From Styela clava (taxonomy: Eukaryota; Chordata; Ascidiacea; Stolidobranchia; Styelidae), in assembly GCF_964204865.1 (NCBI RefSeq), contig NC_135258.1:4951001-5015000 (forward strand): a stretch of DNA of 64,000 nt, read 5' to 3'. Of the stretch, positions 34,786 to 46,800 are shown piece by piece (position 1 is the first letter of the stretch; each line of letters opens with the position of its first letter). The notes beneath the pieces are model-generated. The model was given only the letters and a program-made list of their open reading frames with translations, searched no databases and was not told the DNA's origin. The translations under genes were made by a program, and so were the position numbers.

Positions 34786-35567
34786 CTGCAAGATAAAACA
34801 ACACTGACATTGATATTCATTGCGCCATTTGGCAAATTTGATTTATTGGATTAAAAATGGACTCATAAATTATTTTGTCAAATCGTTATAGTTAATGGTT
34901 GAGGTTTCGAAAAATCGCCTGCCTGTGCAAGATTTGAGCCATGTCATTTAACATTTTCAGTATATACTTGAAGATGGGTAAAAGTCAATGGAAAATCCTA
35001 TGTGGCCCGATTGTCAGCGAAAATATTTCTCTTTGATCTTAATGTCCCTACATTTTTTGCATTATTTTTTGTTGAAGACAGGCATACTGGAACAAATTTT
35101 CGCATTTCACCAACTCCAGTCCAAAGGATTCTCTATATTAGATATTAATTCCATTGTGTTATATATTTTTATTGCTGTGTATTCTTCAATCCAACTTAAC
35201 GATTTAGCATTTTATCGCCCTTTGAGAACAGTTTTCGTATTCCATATCGACACGTACACCCATGGGCAGTCGGAAAGCTCGTACGGCTGGCCATATAATC
35301 ACCCATGCTTCTGATGTTTTCTAATACCATCTTCAATGTTAAGTTTAAATTTTGTATTCATAAATTTTTGACCTCATTATCGAGCAGTCGGTAGTTAGGT
35401 GTTACGAAGATTTTAGTCAAAGACAGGTTGGCTGCCTCTGATTTAGTACAATTTCCACGATTTAGATCCATGTATCCAAAATGTAAAACATATTGCCTAT
35501 TCTCATGCCCAATCTGAACTGGTGGACTGAAGATAAACGGCAGTTCGTCATTCGGTAAGACATCTTA

Positions 35568-36726
35568 TCAATTTTTCACTCTCAAATGAGAGGCCAACAA
35601 ATCGCGGTTTAAATAAGTTTTCTCATGTTTCTGTTCGTACTTAGTTTCAGTTATTCCGCTAGACATGTTTGATGGCTCGCTTTCACCCTCTAACACAGGC
35701 CTGGGTAAGTTGCGGCCCGCGGGCCACATCCGGCCCGCGACCAGATTTCTAGATCTAGAAAAACGAGTTATTATATAATTATCGGCGACGAGATGCTGAA
35801 GGTAAATGAAGGAGTGAAGCTGCAACCAACCTCAATCTAGAATCTAGATCAATTAAAGTGCGACAATATAACATACTAAAAAATAAACAGAAGCGATGTA
35901 TGTTTTGATTTAGGAGGCTTGCGACAGATTAAGAACGCTGTTGTAGAAATTAGAAACTGAAAAATTTCACGTGCCCTCGAAGCCATACTATGACTGAAAT
36001 TGAAAGACAGTCGATTGTGCGCGCGATGTATCTTTTGATCAGTTCCAAAACTATCAATTCTATCTATCTAATTCTAAAATCACCGACGGGCCTCACATAT
36101 AAGATAATTAATGTAAATTAAATTCAATCGATTTTTATGGTATCCTACTAAAATCACTTTTACGCGGCGTGGTTTTATCACAGACGAAAGTATTTTTCTA
36201 GCGGTAAAATCGTTAAAACAGAGCGAAGTCGGTTTTGTAAGAACACATCAGATTTGGCGAATTCGCGAAATGGCAAAACACGAATAAATATGATCTGGCA
36301 ATTTAAGTCACATTTTTATGCCCGCGGATTGCGGTGGTATTTCATAGAAGTAATGCTTATATTTTATCAAAGCAGACGCGGTTAAGTTGAGAACAAATAA
36401 GGAAGACATTTTAAATAAGCCGTATAGCAAAAAAAGCATCAAAACCAAGTATATTCCGGTAGTTTATCTTACATTTTTATATCCGCAGTACAATAAATAT
36501 AATACTTTGTTTTACTCAAATATGTAATAAAATACGACAAAAACGCGCAATATATGTTGACTTTACTCAGTCCGGCCCCCCACTGCATTTTGAATATTCA
36601 ATGTGGTCCGATAGCAAAAATAATTGCCTATCCCTGCTCTAACTAACACATTGTCGTCTGTATTCTCAGCAGGCTTGTCCTCTCGTCGATTTGAGCGACG
36701 AAAGAGATCTAAATACAGTATATCAT
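35568..36726 (-). pseudogene. Exon of an unknown protein, split by a hAT MITE
   Basis: Upstream piece 36726-36645 (acceptor TTTTCTATAG) encodes ILYLDLFRRSNRREDKPAEN, then TDDNVL. The downstream piece, from 35687 to about 35570, encodes EGESEPSNMSSGITETKYEQ, then KHEKTYLNRDLLASHLRV. With the MITE at 35696-36636 between them, the flanks would abut in one frame if the target site read TGTTAGAG once. The upstream flank has four extra bases (GTTA repeated), which would shift the frame. Highly charged, no domain recognised. It may belong to the same gene as the coiled-coil exon at 34.6-34.8 kb, on the same strand. Confidence 0.4.
35696..36636. mobile_element. Non-autonomous hAT element, 941 bp
   Basis: Left tip CAGGCCTGGGTAAGTTGCGG, then GGCCCGCGGGCC; right tip, read inward, CAGGGATAGGCAATTATTTT. 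Flanks are CTCTAACA (35688-35695) and CTCTAACT (36637-36644), a 7-of-8 match and the 8-bp length expected for hAT. No transposase frame inside. Confidence 0.75.
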
Positions 36727-37721
36727 CTATAGAAAAGCGATCACACATTTAACTATGTGTGTATCTCGAATGGCTACTACAAAACAGTATTTTTTAGATT
36801 TAGATTTCAACAAAATTAATTCCTAGTTGCGCTTATTTGCAATCAGCGAGATTTTGAAACCGTGGTGTGGGTTCACTTCACAAAATAGATGCTGCCAAGT
36901 TTTTATGCCATGATATTTCCCACGTACAAAATTACAATTGATCAATACCAAAATTTCAAATATAAAATAAACAAAAAAAGCTACTAAAAATACATTTGTC
37001 GCATGTCACAGGTTAACCATTTGTGGTTTACACATCATATTTAACCGTTCACTCTGGTAGCTTTATTGGAAGCAACTGTGCGAAAGCGGTAAATTAAATA
37101 TTAATATGTATTCATACTAAAACTTGTACTTTTGATGGATGATACCCATCCACTTCCGATTTTCTCGCGTATTCCTTCATCTGTTTGTTTGCTTGTGCTT
37201 GATGAGTCGCTTGGATTCTGTATGGAACAAACACGAAGGCGATAGACTAAGTAATCAATGCCGAACCAGGGAAATTCCAGACTTCTGACTTCAGCCTTCT
37301 CATATAAATGTAGACTTTTTTCTGGCCGATTTCAATAAAAAACGCGAACATCCAGTTCACAGATCGAACTGCTATAATCATGGACAACAGAATCTTTAGA
37401 GGTTGCTCGAGAGCACAATAACTTACTATTCAGAGTACGCTTCGGGAGTTTCAAAATAGGGAATATCAAATATGTTCTAAATTGAGTCATGTACCATTGA
37501 GAACATGTCCATATGTAGTAGTCAACTTACATTGTGTTTTAGTCTAGTTATTGTTATTAGAACTCCATATTAAACTATTTTTGAATCGATCAAAACCAAC
37601 ATTCATAATACAACGAATTGGGGATCAATTCAGACCAGTTGTACTCAAACATTCATTATCCATGGCCCTGTTGTCTGTTGCTTATTAATAAAAAAACGAT
37701 TCGTTTCAAACGTATAACCAT
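36727..37721. other. No gene seen
   Basis: AT-rich sequence between the split exon and the Harbinger element, with no conserved exon or clear repeat. Confidence 0.5.
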
Positions 37722-38565
37722 CACTACGTTTACATGTACACGATAATCGTTTCGGCAAAAAACGTTCCCAAATCGTATTTCGGACAATCGAACGCCATAA
37801 TTTGTCTCGAGTTTACATGGACACCATTGAATTTCGATCCGGTTAAAAATATCCCGCGCGTTCAGACTATCGTATTTGACATGAGATTTCGTTACCAGTT
37901 TTACGTTTTACTCCTTCTTTTGAATTCCTCGGAACAAACCGGATACAACTTTATAATTTTTATATATGTAAACATTTAAACAAGATATTGAAGGTTTTAA
38001 GTAGTCATCTTCATAACTTTAAATGCTATTTTTTAAGAAAAACATAAAAACGTTATATTTTATTTTGGTAAGTTGTTAATGTTCTTAATCTGGCATACCA
38101 CTTCAGGTATCTACTTCTGCACCACGTTCCTTGAAACACCGGTAACTGCTTACAGCATAGGGCGTTGAATTTGTATTTAAAATTCTATGCAGACATTCAT
38201 TGAAAAGCAATTGTTACGGTAACGTTTCTGCACTTCATAGTTAATAATTATACAAGAAAGTACTGTAAATGGTTATTTGCTACTGAATGGAACAAAAAAG
38301 AAGAACATGGATTTGTCTCAGGTGAAGGATTTAAAATATTTATTTTTTGATGTTTATTGGATGAGTTTATGATATTTATTCAAAATACCAAAAGGATACT
38401 TGATGTTTTTATGATTTCGCTACTGCATATACCGTGTATTCTATAACAGTATAAGGCATTTTCGTGGTGGACGAATCATCATCCATAAGATCTTGCCATG
38501 GAGGTGATATGTTTGCTCACAGCAGCAGGAGATATTGACCATCATCATATTGTTATTTTCAGGTT

Positions 38566-40327
38566 TTGCCCACTTTGATTACGATTCGAATGATGCAATT
38601 AATAATGCTGTTTCTGATGAATGAAAGATTTAAGCTATGTCAGGTTATGCTGAGGCGTAGCCGGCTCAATTTTTTGAAAAAAGTTTATTGTATTTGTACA
38701 CCTACGAAGAAAAGACGTCGAAAGCGAAGATTTTGGAAAAAGACACGAACTTCAGAATGGTGGGATAGAATCGTAAATCAGCATTTTGGCAATGAAGATT
38801 GGATAGAAAATTTCCGGGTAAATTTACAGATTTACCTCTTTTAAGACTTTTTAAGGAAATTTTATATGTACTTAATTTTATCAAATCCAAGTTATAAATG
38901 AACTGATGTGAATTTTTTAAAATAAGAAAATTTTGTTTTTAAGGTATTCTGGAGTACATTTCAATACATTGTGGAACAAGTCAGACCCTATATGTCACCA
39001 AAACAGAACTGGGTTAGACCGCCTTTGCCAGTGGAAAAAAGGGTTGCTGTGGCTTTATACAAACTCGCTAGTTGCTGTGAATACAGGGTGGTTGCAAATA
39101 TATTCGGGATTGCAAAATGCACAGTGCATGCCTGTGTTTATCAATTTTGCAGGTAGTTCTTGGCTTTCAATATTTAGCAAGTCATTGGTTATGTAACTAC
39201 TCATTTTTAAAATTTTCATGCCAGGGTTTTCACCGATTATATTGCAAAACAACATATCGCCTTTCCATCAGATATTGAAGCTATTGAAATCAGTGAACGA
39301 ATTTTCAAAGTCCACAGTTTTCCGCATGTATATGGGGCGATTGATGGAACTCACATTCCTATTTTACCGCCAAAGACAGGTTATAGAGATTTTACCAATC
39401 GCAAAGGATGGCCATCTTTAATATTACAGGCTGTTGTAGATGATAGATGCATGTAAGTAAGAGAGATATAGAGTTAAGTGAGGTATTCTTTACAGAAAGC
39501 AGGCTTAATATGAAAAACACCCAAGCAGCTAAAAATCCTGATGATTAGTTGTAATGTCAGTTTCTAGAAGTTCATCGTTAGAGTATAAACTAAACTGATG
39601 CAAATGCATATTTAATTATTTAAAGTTATTTTCAATCAGATTCAGAGATATATCTTGTTCAATGCCAGGAAGTGTGCATGATGCAACAGTACTGAAAAAT
39701 TCTTCGCTGTACAAGCTTGCTGTGGCAGGAAGTCTTCCTTCGGTAACAAGCACGTTGTATTCATTTCAAAAGGGTCACAACAGTAGTTATAATATTTTTT
39801 TACAGACCATAAAGCGAATTCAAAATTGTGACGTCCCGCTGATGATACTAGGCGATCCAGCATACCCTTTGCAAACATGGCTCATGAAAGGTTACTCTGG
39901 AAGTTTAAATCCATCTGAAGAGTCTTTTAATGTGTATCTTTCATCTGCACGCAATGTGGTGGAACATGCATTTGGACGACTCAAAAGCAGGTAAAGACCT
40001 ATTACAACTAATTCAATGAAAGGACAAGCACTATTGAAAGGAAATCTATTAATTAATATTATATTCAGATGGAGATGTCTATCTAAAAGATGCGACATTA
40101 GCTACAAGTTTATGCCAAAGGTTGTCGCAACATGCTGTGTGCTGCACAATATATGTGAGAAAAGGAAAGATGTATTTCTAGGAAGATGGTCAAATGAAAC
40201 TTATGTTGCCCAACCACAGCCGGAACGTAGATCAGCGGCCAGCAATTGCAGTGAAGCAGTACAAAATAGGGAGGCATTGAGAATCTTTTTGGAGGAAAAT
40301 TTTCCTTTGAGAAAAAGTTCATTGTAG
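38566..40327 (+). CDS. PIF/Harbinger transposase, five recognised exons, open frame
   Basis: DDE nuclease that cuts and re-inserts the element. Exons 38566-38817, 38944-39152, 39225-39452, 39640-39990 and 40069-40327 have GT/AG borders and join in frame to about 432 codons ending at TAG 40325-40327. N-terminal basic block TKKRRRKRRFWKKTR, then WWDRIVNQHFG. The helix-turn-helix-like part has EKRVAVALYKLASCCEYRVV and FGIAKCTV. The catalytic core has first Asp in YGAIDGTHIPI (exon 3), GYRDFTNRKGWPS, PGSVHDA, second Asp in LGDPAYPL and Glu in VVEHAFGRLKSR (exon 4/5). The C-terminal part has KVVATCCVLHNICEKR. All three acidic residues are present. The 5' end is the weak point: exon 1 opens after a TTTTCAG acceptor and its first codon is not ATG. 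Either an upstream exon exists or translation starts at ATG 38599. Confidence 0.9.
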
Positions 40328-40852
40328 TTACTTCCCTATTTGATTCTCAATGAGACTAACAATATTACTTTTTTGAACATTTTTTCACCTGTCAGTTGCA
40401 ATTAATTCAGCAGGATTTGTTCACTAATCTTAACGAACTTGCCTTTTACTTTAGATGACTCTGCACATAAGTGGAACATTGTTTTGGTTTTTATATTTAT
40501 TGTAGCATGCACCAATTTCAATTTGTCATTTTGAGAATAAACGCATTTTCGACACTTGAGTATGGTTGTTGTGGCCCAGTAAACTTGAGATTCATTTGTT
40601 GGTGTCTTAAAAGAAATTTTAAACAGATAAAAAAGTCTTCGGATTATGTGCGCTCTTTGAAGCAGGAGTGTGTGCAATAGAAACATAAAAGAATAGGATT
40701 TCCATAACCATATATACAATGGCGATCGTATATGTTCAGTACAATAATAGTTAACACTCGAGTTCAGGCCCCATGATTCAAAACCAGCTAACTCTCATAT
40801 AGTGGGGTGCGGTATCGACAAGACGAACTTGAAATTCATGCATGTACAAAAC

Positions 40853-43800
40853 TTATGTGCATTTACCTTGAGTTTTCGAAAGCTGTGAAACGCATGCAGT
40901 AAATACCGATCCCATCTCTTGCACAGCCTCTCGTAATAATTTGGCATGAGCTTCCATTTGTTCACGCATCATATTTTCTTCCCATATTCGTTGCTTTTCG
41001 AAAAGGCTTTCCAAGTCAACAGAATGTCTTTTTCCTGCATAGTGGCATAAGAGAGTTAAGTTTTCCCAGCTAGATAAGGCCCAGTTCTTTATCAAAGTTT
41101 TACAGATGTAGAGTTAAGAGGTTCTACAGGTCCTATTTCTGATTATTGGGCTGTCTTGTCAATCTACTTCCGTAGCTAACTCTCGACACAGTAGTAACGC
41201 ACACATAAACACATCCAACTTGTATGAAAGAACTTGTAATGAAAGTATATTTACAGTATATACAAGTCACAGTCCAGTAAAATTCCACAATCAGGTTAAA
41301 AGTTCCACAGTAGATAGATAAATTTCCACAGCAAGTATAACGGCAGCGTAACACAGTGAATGTAAAAACTTGATGTCTGTACTGCTGTATGTAGACTAAA
41401 TGTATGGTGTGTATTGTATGATGTGGTTACAATATATTTGTGTCTCCAGCCCAACAACAGTACTTAAATTTAGCTACAAGACACAAAAACAATAAAAGAG
41501 TATAATTAGCCTTCGACATACAACTCAATTAGAACCTATATTACTAAATAACCCTAAACATCTTAACAATCCTAAATTAGCATAATCAAAACCCTACAAT
41601 TTGCAACTCAATGCCGCAAAGTAATCGCAGCACCTAACAAAGAAATTCATGTGACCAGGCCTCATTGCACCGTCTCCCACACTAATAAATAGGACATTTA
41701 GTAAAATACAATAAGAAAAAACAAGGGCATGAATACAAATCAGCTGATATAAGAGAGTATTGCACCATCATTGCCAAGACTTCAAACTTTCTCTCGGTCA
41801 GTGACGCTTAATATAAATAAACAAATAAATAAACGAGAGCAAGTTTGAACATGTTTATCGGGACCAGAATAACTAAAACTAATAGGTTAATTCACGAAAG
41901 TTAAATTTCTGCCTGTAACATTCCGGCCTCTAAATAACTCTGGGAACACAGAGTTAATTATAAATAATTCAAATTACAGGCAACAGGAAATTTCAACTTC
42001 AATATTAAACATAAAAAACATGAAATGTTCACTAGTAATTGAAATTATTAAACAGCTTCAAGATGACACAATTTGCGAATATCACGAACATATGAAGACT
42101 TTGCAGTCCTGACTCGAACACGTCGAACCATACCAAATTGATCTGGATACGTTTCCTCGATGATTGCCATTGGCCACGAACCTCTCGGTGTATCTTCATA
42201 AACTACCAGAACCAAGTCTCCAACAGAAAAGTTCTTTGCTGGTTGATGCCACTTTTGCTTTGATTGAAGAATTTGCAGATATTCTTTTGTCCACCTTGAC
42301 CAAAATTGATTTGCCAGTAACTGCACCAATTTCCAAGACTTTCGATATCCATCTGCTTTAACAAAAACATCCGATGGATAATCAGGATCGATTCGACCAG
42401 TTAATAGCATAGCATAGGAGGGTTAAATTTCCACTTGATTACCTTTTGACTAAGGGTTTCATGCACAGACTGATTCCAACGTTTCAGTCCTTCCTTTAAC
42501 TCTTTATTCGCAGAAGTAAAATTTGACCCATTGTCAGAAATCAACTCCAATACAGGACCTCTTCTTGCTACAAATCTTTCCAGTGCGTTGATAAAGTCAG
42601 AAGTATTCAAACTGTTCACGACCTCAATATGAATTGCTCGACTTGCCATGCATGAAAATATCACAGCCCATCGCTTCACATCACTTCGACCAGATTTGAC
42701 ATGAAAATAACCCATAAGATCCACTCCAGTTACACTAAATGGTGGGTTTCCTGGTTTAACTCTCAATTCAGGCAGCGGTGCCATAATTTGCGAACCTGGT
42801 TTAGCTCGCCTCTTCTTGCATTTAAAACATTGACGAAGAACACGTTTGACCGATGAATGGCCTTTGATGATCCAGAACCGCTGTCTAATAACAGATAAGA
42901 CATGCAGTGTTCCACTGTGTCCCTCCAGTAAATGATAATAATTGATGATGAGATCAGTCACATGATGATTGTATGGCAAGATGACTTGATGCTTGCTTTC
43001 ATCAGGTAAAGTAGATCGCTGTAGTCTACCTCCAACACATATTAAGCCATCAATTAAACAAGGTGTTAGAGCTCGCAATGGTGAATTCTTGTCTAACTTA
43101 AACACATCTTCTGAAAACATTTCCATCTGCACAAGATGTAATATGTCATGAGTCGCAGCATTTATTTCATCCACAGTTAAACCTTCCTTACAAAATTCAG
43201 GTTTATTAGCATGACCAAATTTCCATGATATACATTTCTTGAAACGTGTCAACCATGCAACTGACTTCTGTAATTTTCTCCAAGATGAATATCTCTTCAA
43301 TAACGTGAAAAAGACTGGTGTTTTCTCAATTGTTTCCTGTGTTATAGCAAACATCTGGTGTGTTTTCTTGATTTCACAATTGTCTTCACTCATTGGCAAA
43401 ACTTTTGGTCTTTCTGGCCAATAATCTTCACTCTTTCCTAAAAATTCAGGACCCTGGAACCACAAATCACACTTGCTTAACTTCTCAGGCATGACTCCTC
43501 TTGATGCCAAGTCCGCTGGATTTTCTTTAGTGCCAACATATCTCCATTGCTTTGGTGTAGAATGCTCATGTATTACAGAAAGTCTATTTCCTACAAATAC
43601 TTTAAATCTTGTTTTGACATTATTGATGTATTGCAGCACTGATGTACTATCAGACCAAAATGTGACTTCATCAAATTTATATTTTGACTCTTTTTGAATC
43701 ATTGCACTTAGTTTCACAGCAATGACAGCAGCAGACAACTCAAGTCTAGGAATTGAAATGGACTTCAGTGGTGCAACTCGCGATTTTCCAGCAATGAACT

Positions 43801-46800
43801 CACAATGTATATTGCCATCTTTGCTTTCAACTCGAACATAACTCACAACTCCCAGACCAACTTCAGAGGCGTCACAAAACGTATGCAACTGCATTGTACA
43901 GCCACCATATTTGGAGCCTTTGAACCATCTTGGCACAGAAACTTTTTTAAATTCAGGAAGTTGAACCATCCACTTTTTCCATAAATCAATAGCTTTATCA
44001 GGTAACTGTTGATCCCAGGTAAAATTCTCTGCACATAATTGTTGAAGTAATCTCTTCATAGGTAACAAAAAGGGACCCAAAATACCAAGAGGATCAAAAA
44101 TCTGTGCTTGCATCGCCAACAATCCACGTCTTGTATATGGTTTTTGTTCAATATTGACTTCGAAACGAAATGCATCAGTAGATACATCCCACAGTAAACC
44201 CAATGCCTTCTGTGACATATTTTCTTCAAAATTAAAACTTATTGTAGTAGGTGATCTATCTGCTTCAGAGATAGTTTCCAAAACTTTAGGTTGAGAACTC
44301 AAAAACTTAGTAAGATGAAATCCCGAACCATCAAGAAGACAGGACAAATCCTTTATACGATGAACTGCATCTTCCACGGTTGGCTCTGACCGAAGCAAAT
44401 CATCGACGTAAAAATTTTCATTAATTGCACTTAAGGTTTCCTTGTCCATGTGATCTCGATTGTCGACAGCAACTCTCCTCAGGGCATAACAGCATACACT
44501 AGGAGCCCAAGAGCCACCAAAAATGTGAACATTCCAACGATACTCTGCAACTGGTTGATTGTAATCTCCATCTTGCCACCAAAGGAACCGCAGAGAATCT
44601 CTGTCTTCCGGTGCAACCAAAACTTGATGATACATTGCAGAAATATCACCAATGATCAGAACTTTCTCTTCACGACATCTTGTAAGGACACCAAACAAAC
44701 TGCTTGTTTCCGGTGGTCCGCTTAAAACATTGTCATTCAATGATATATCGTTACACTTGGCAGACGCGTCAAAAACAATTCGGAATTTTCCTCCAACTCC
44801 ATGGTGAGGAATATACCATGTATTTTTCTTGTGTGTCAACTCATGGTCTTCGATTTTACTAGCATATCCTTTCGAAATATATTCATCCATCTTGGCTTTA
44901 TATTTCTCATAATATTCAGAATCTTTGACACAACGTCTCTGTAAATTCTCAAATCTTCGTTCAGCAACTTGCTTATTATCAGGCAACTCGATATCAGATG
45001 ACCTCCATGGAATCTTGACTTGATATCTTCCATTCACTTTACAAATTGAATCATTCATGATCTTTAAAGCCTGTTTGTCTTCAATAGATGGTAAAGTGTC
45101 AAATCCACTGACATTAGAATCCTTTAATTCATTCCGAAAAGCTTGCTCCATCTGAACATGCAATTCTTCATTATCCAAATGAATCCAATCAAGATGTTTT
45201 ACACTTGGTTGATGAAATTTACCATCCGGCCCGAATAATGCCCATCCAAGACCAGTATGTACAGCAAATGGCTCTGAATTACTCCCACGTCGCATTCCAT
45301 AACACGCATGAGCTTCAGGCACATCTACACCAATCAGGACTTCAACTTTTGCATTCTTTGCATTTGGAAAATTGATATCTTTCAAGTATTCGTATTTCGC
45401 CATCGCACTATTAGACGGTATGTTGCATTCCAAATCCGAGGGAAGATCGTCCAACACTCGAACTCCATGCATCTGAATAATCCTAGTTTCATTGAGTCCT
45501 TGAATATTCAGTGACACTTCAGGACTTGATTTATGTTCAATTTTTCCACCCAACGTCTTAATTACGAGTGGGTCGCTGTTGCCTTGTAAACCAAGTTTCT
45601 TCATAAGCTCAGTTTTGATAATGCTAACATTACTGCCATCATCAATGAATCCATATGTGTCGTATGATTGATTATTGGTTCCCCATACTCGCACAGGAAC
45701 CACCTTTCTTCTTATAAAGGTGGCAGGTTTAACTTCAGTAGCACACAACTGAGTCGAAGTTACACCGGCCTCATTGGCGGTCGTAGCACCGGCCTCATTA
45801 GACCTCACATCTTGAGGTGATTGCACATCTGTACTACCATTTGGTTTCACTGAATCAGGCTTCTTATTAACATGCAACAGCGTGTGATGTCTTTTATTGC
45901 AACCTGGTGCTCTACAATGATAATTTGACTTGCACTGGATTGCAAAATGATTTGGAAGCAAACAATTGAAACACAACTTGTTCTTGGAAACAATCTCGAA
46001 CATCTCTTTGGCCTTCCTTTTCTTAAATTCTTCACACCTCCACAACTGATGATCAGATTTGCACACAACGCACTCTCGTAGTGGTTTTCTCAACGTGGCA
46101 TTACTCAACTTAGAATCAGCTGTGGGTGCTTTAGAAGATGACTCTTCAGAAATGAGAAATGATGACACACTGCGGTTGCCCCGCTGACTCGGACTATCAA
46201 CATATCTCTTTCCCTTTTGTGTCTCAAGTGCAAGCTTACCAAATCCAGATCTATTCACATTTGAAACTGTCTCCATAAATGTAAGAAGAGTATCAAAATT
46301 GACAATATCTCCATTGGTGTACTTCTCATTAGCAATGTGAGCAAATTTCCATAAATGTTGTATTGGAAATCTCTTCACAATCTTTCTTAATGTAGTTAAA
46401 TCATCCAAACTAAATCTGGCATCATATTCCTTGAATACAATGAGGCAATTCCGTGCCTGGGTGACCAATTCATCCCATGCATTAACATCATTTGCCTTTA
46501 TTGAGGGACCTTCAGTAAGTAATTGCAAATGTGCATCAATTATGAGATGCCTCTGACCATAATTTCGATGCAAAATACTTCGTGCCAGTTCATAACCTCT
46601 TTCTGCAGGTAAAGAACCACATGACAATATTGCTTCTTTAGCAGAACCTTCACAATTGGAAATCAAACAATTCAATTTTTGAGCAACATCCAATTGACTC
46701 GAACCAATAAAAGTATTGAACTCTCGAACAAACTCAGTATATTTGAGAATTTCTCCTTTAAATGTTGTCATCTTAATATGAGGGAACATTAAACCTTGCT

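Noticed and set aside
41133..41354. Identical 73-codon frames at 41133-41354 and 47663-47884
   Set aside because: Both lie in the LTRs of BEL element 2; the identity reflects the LTR pair, not a conserved gene.
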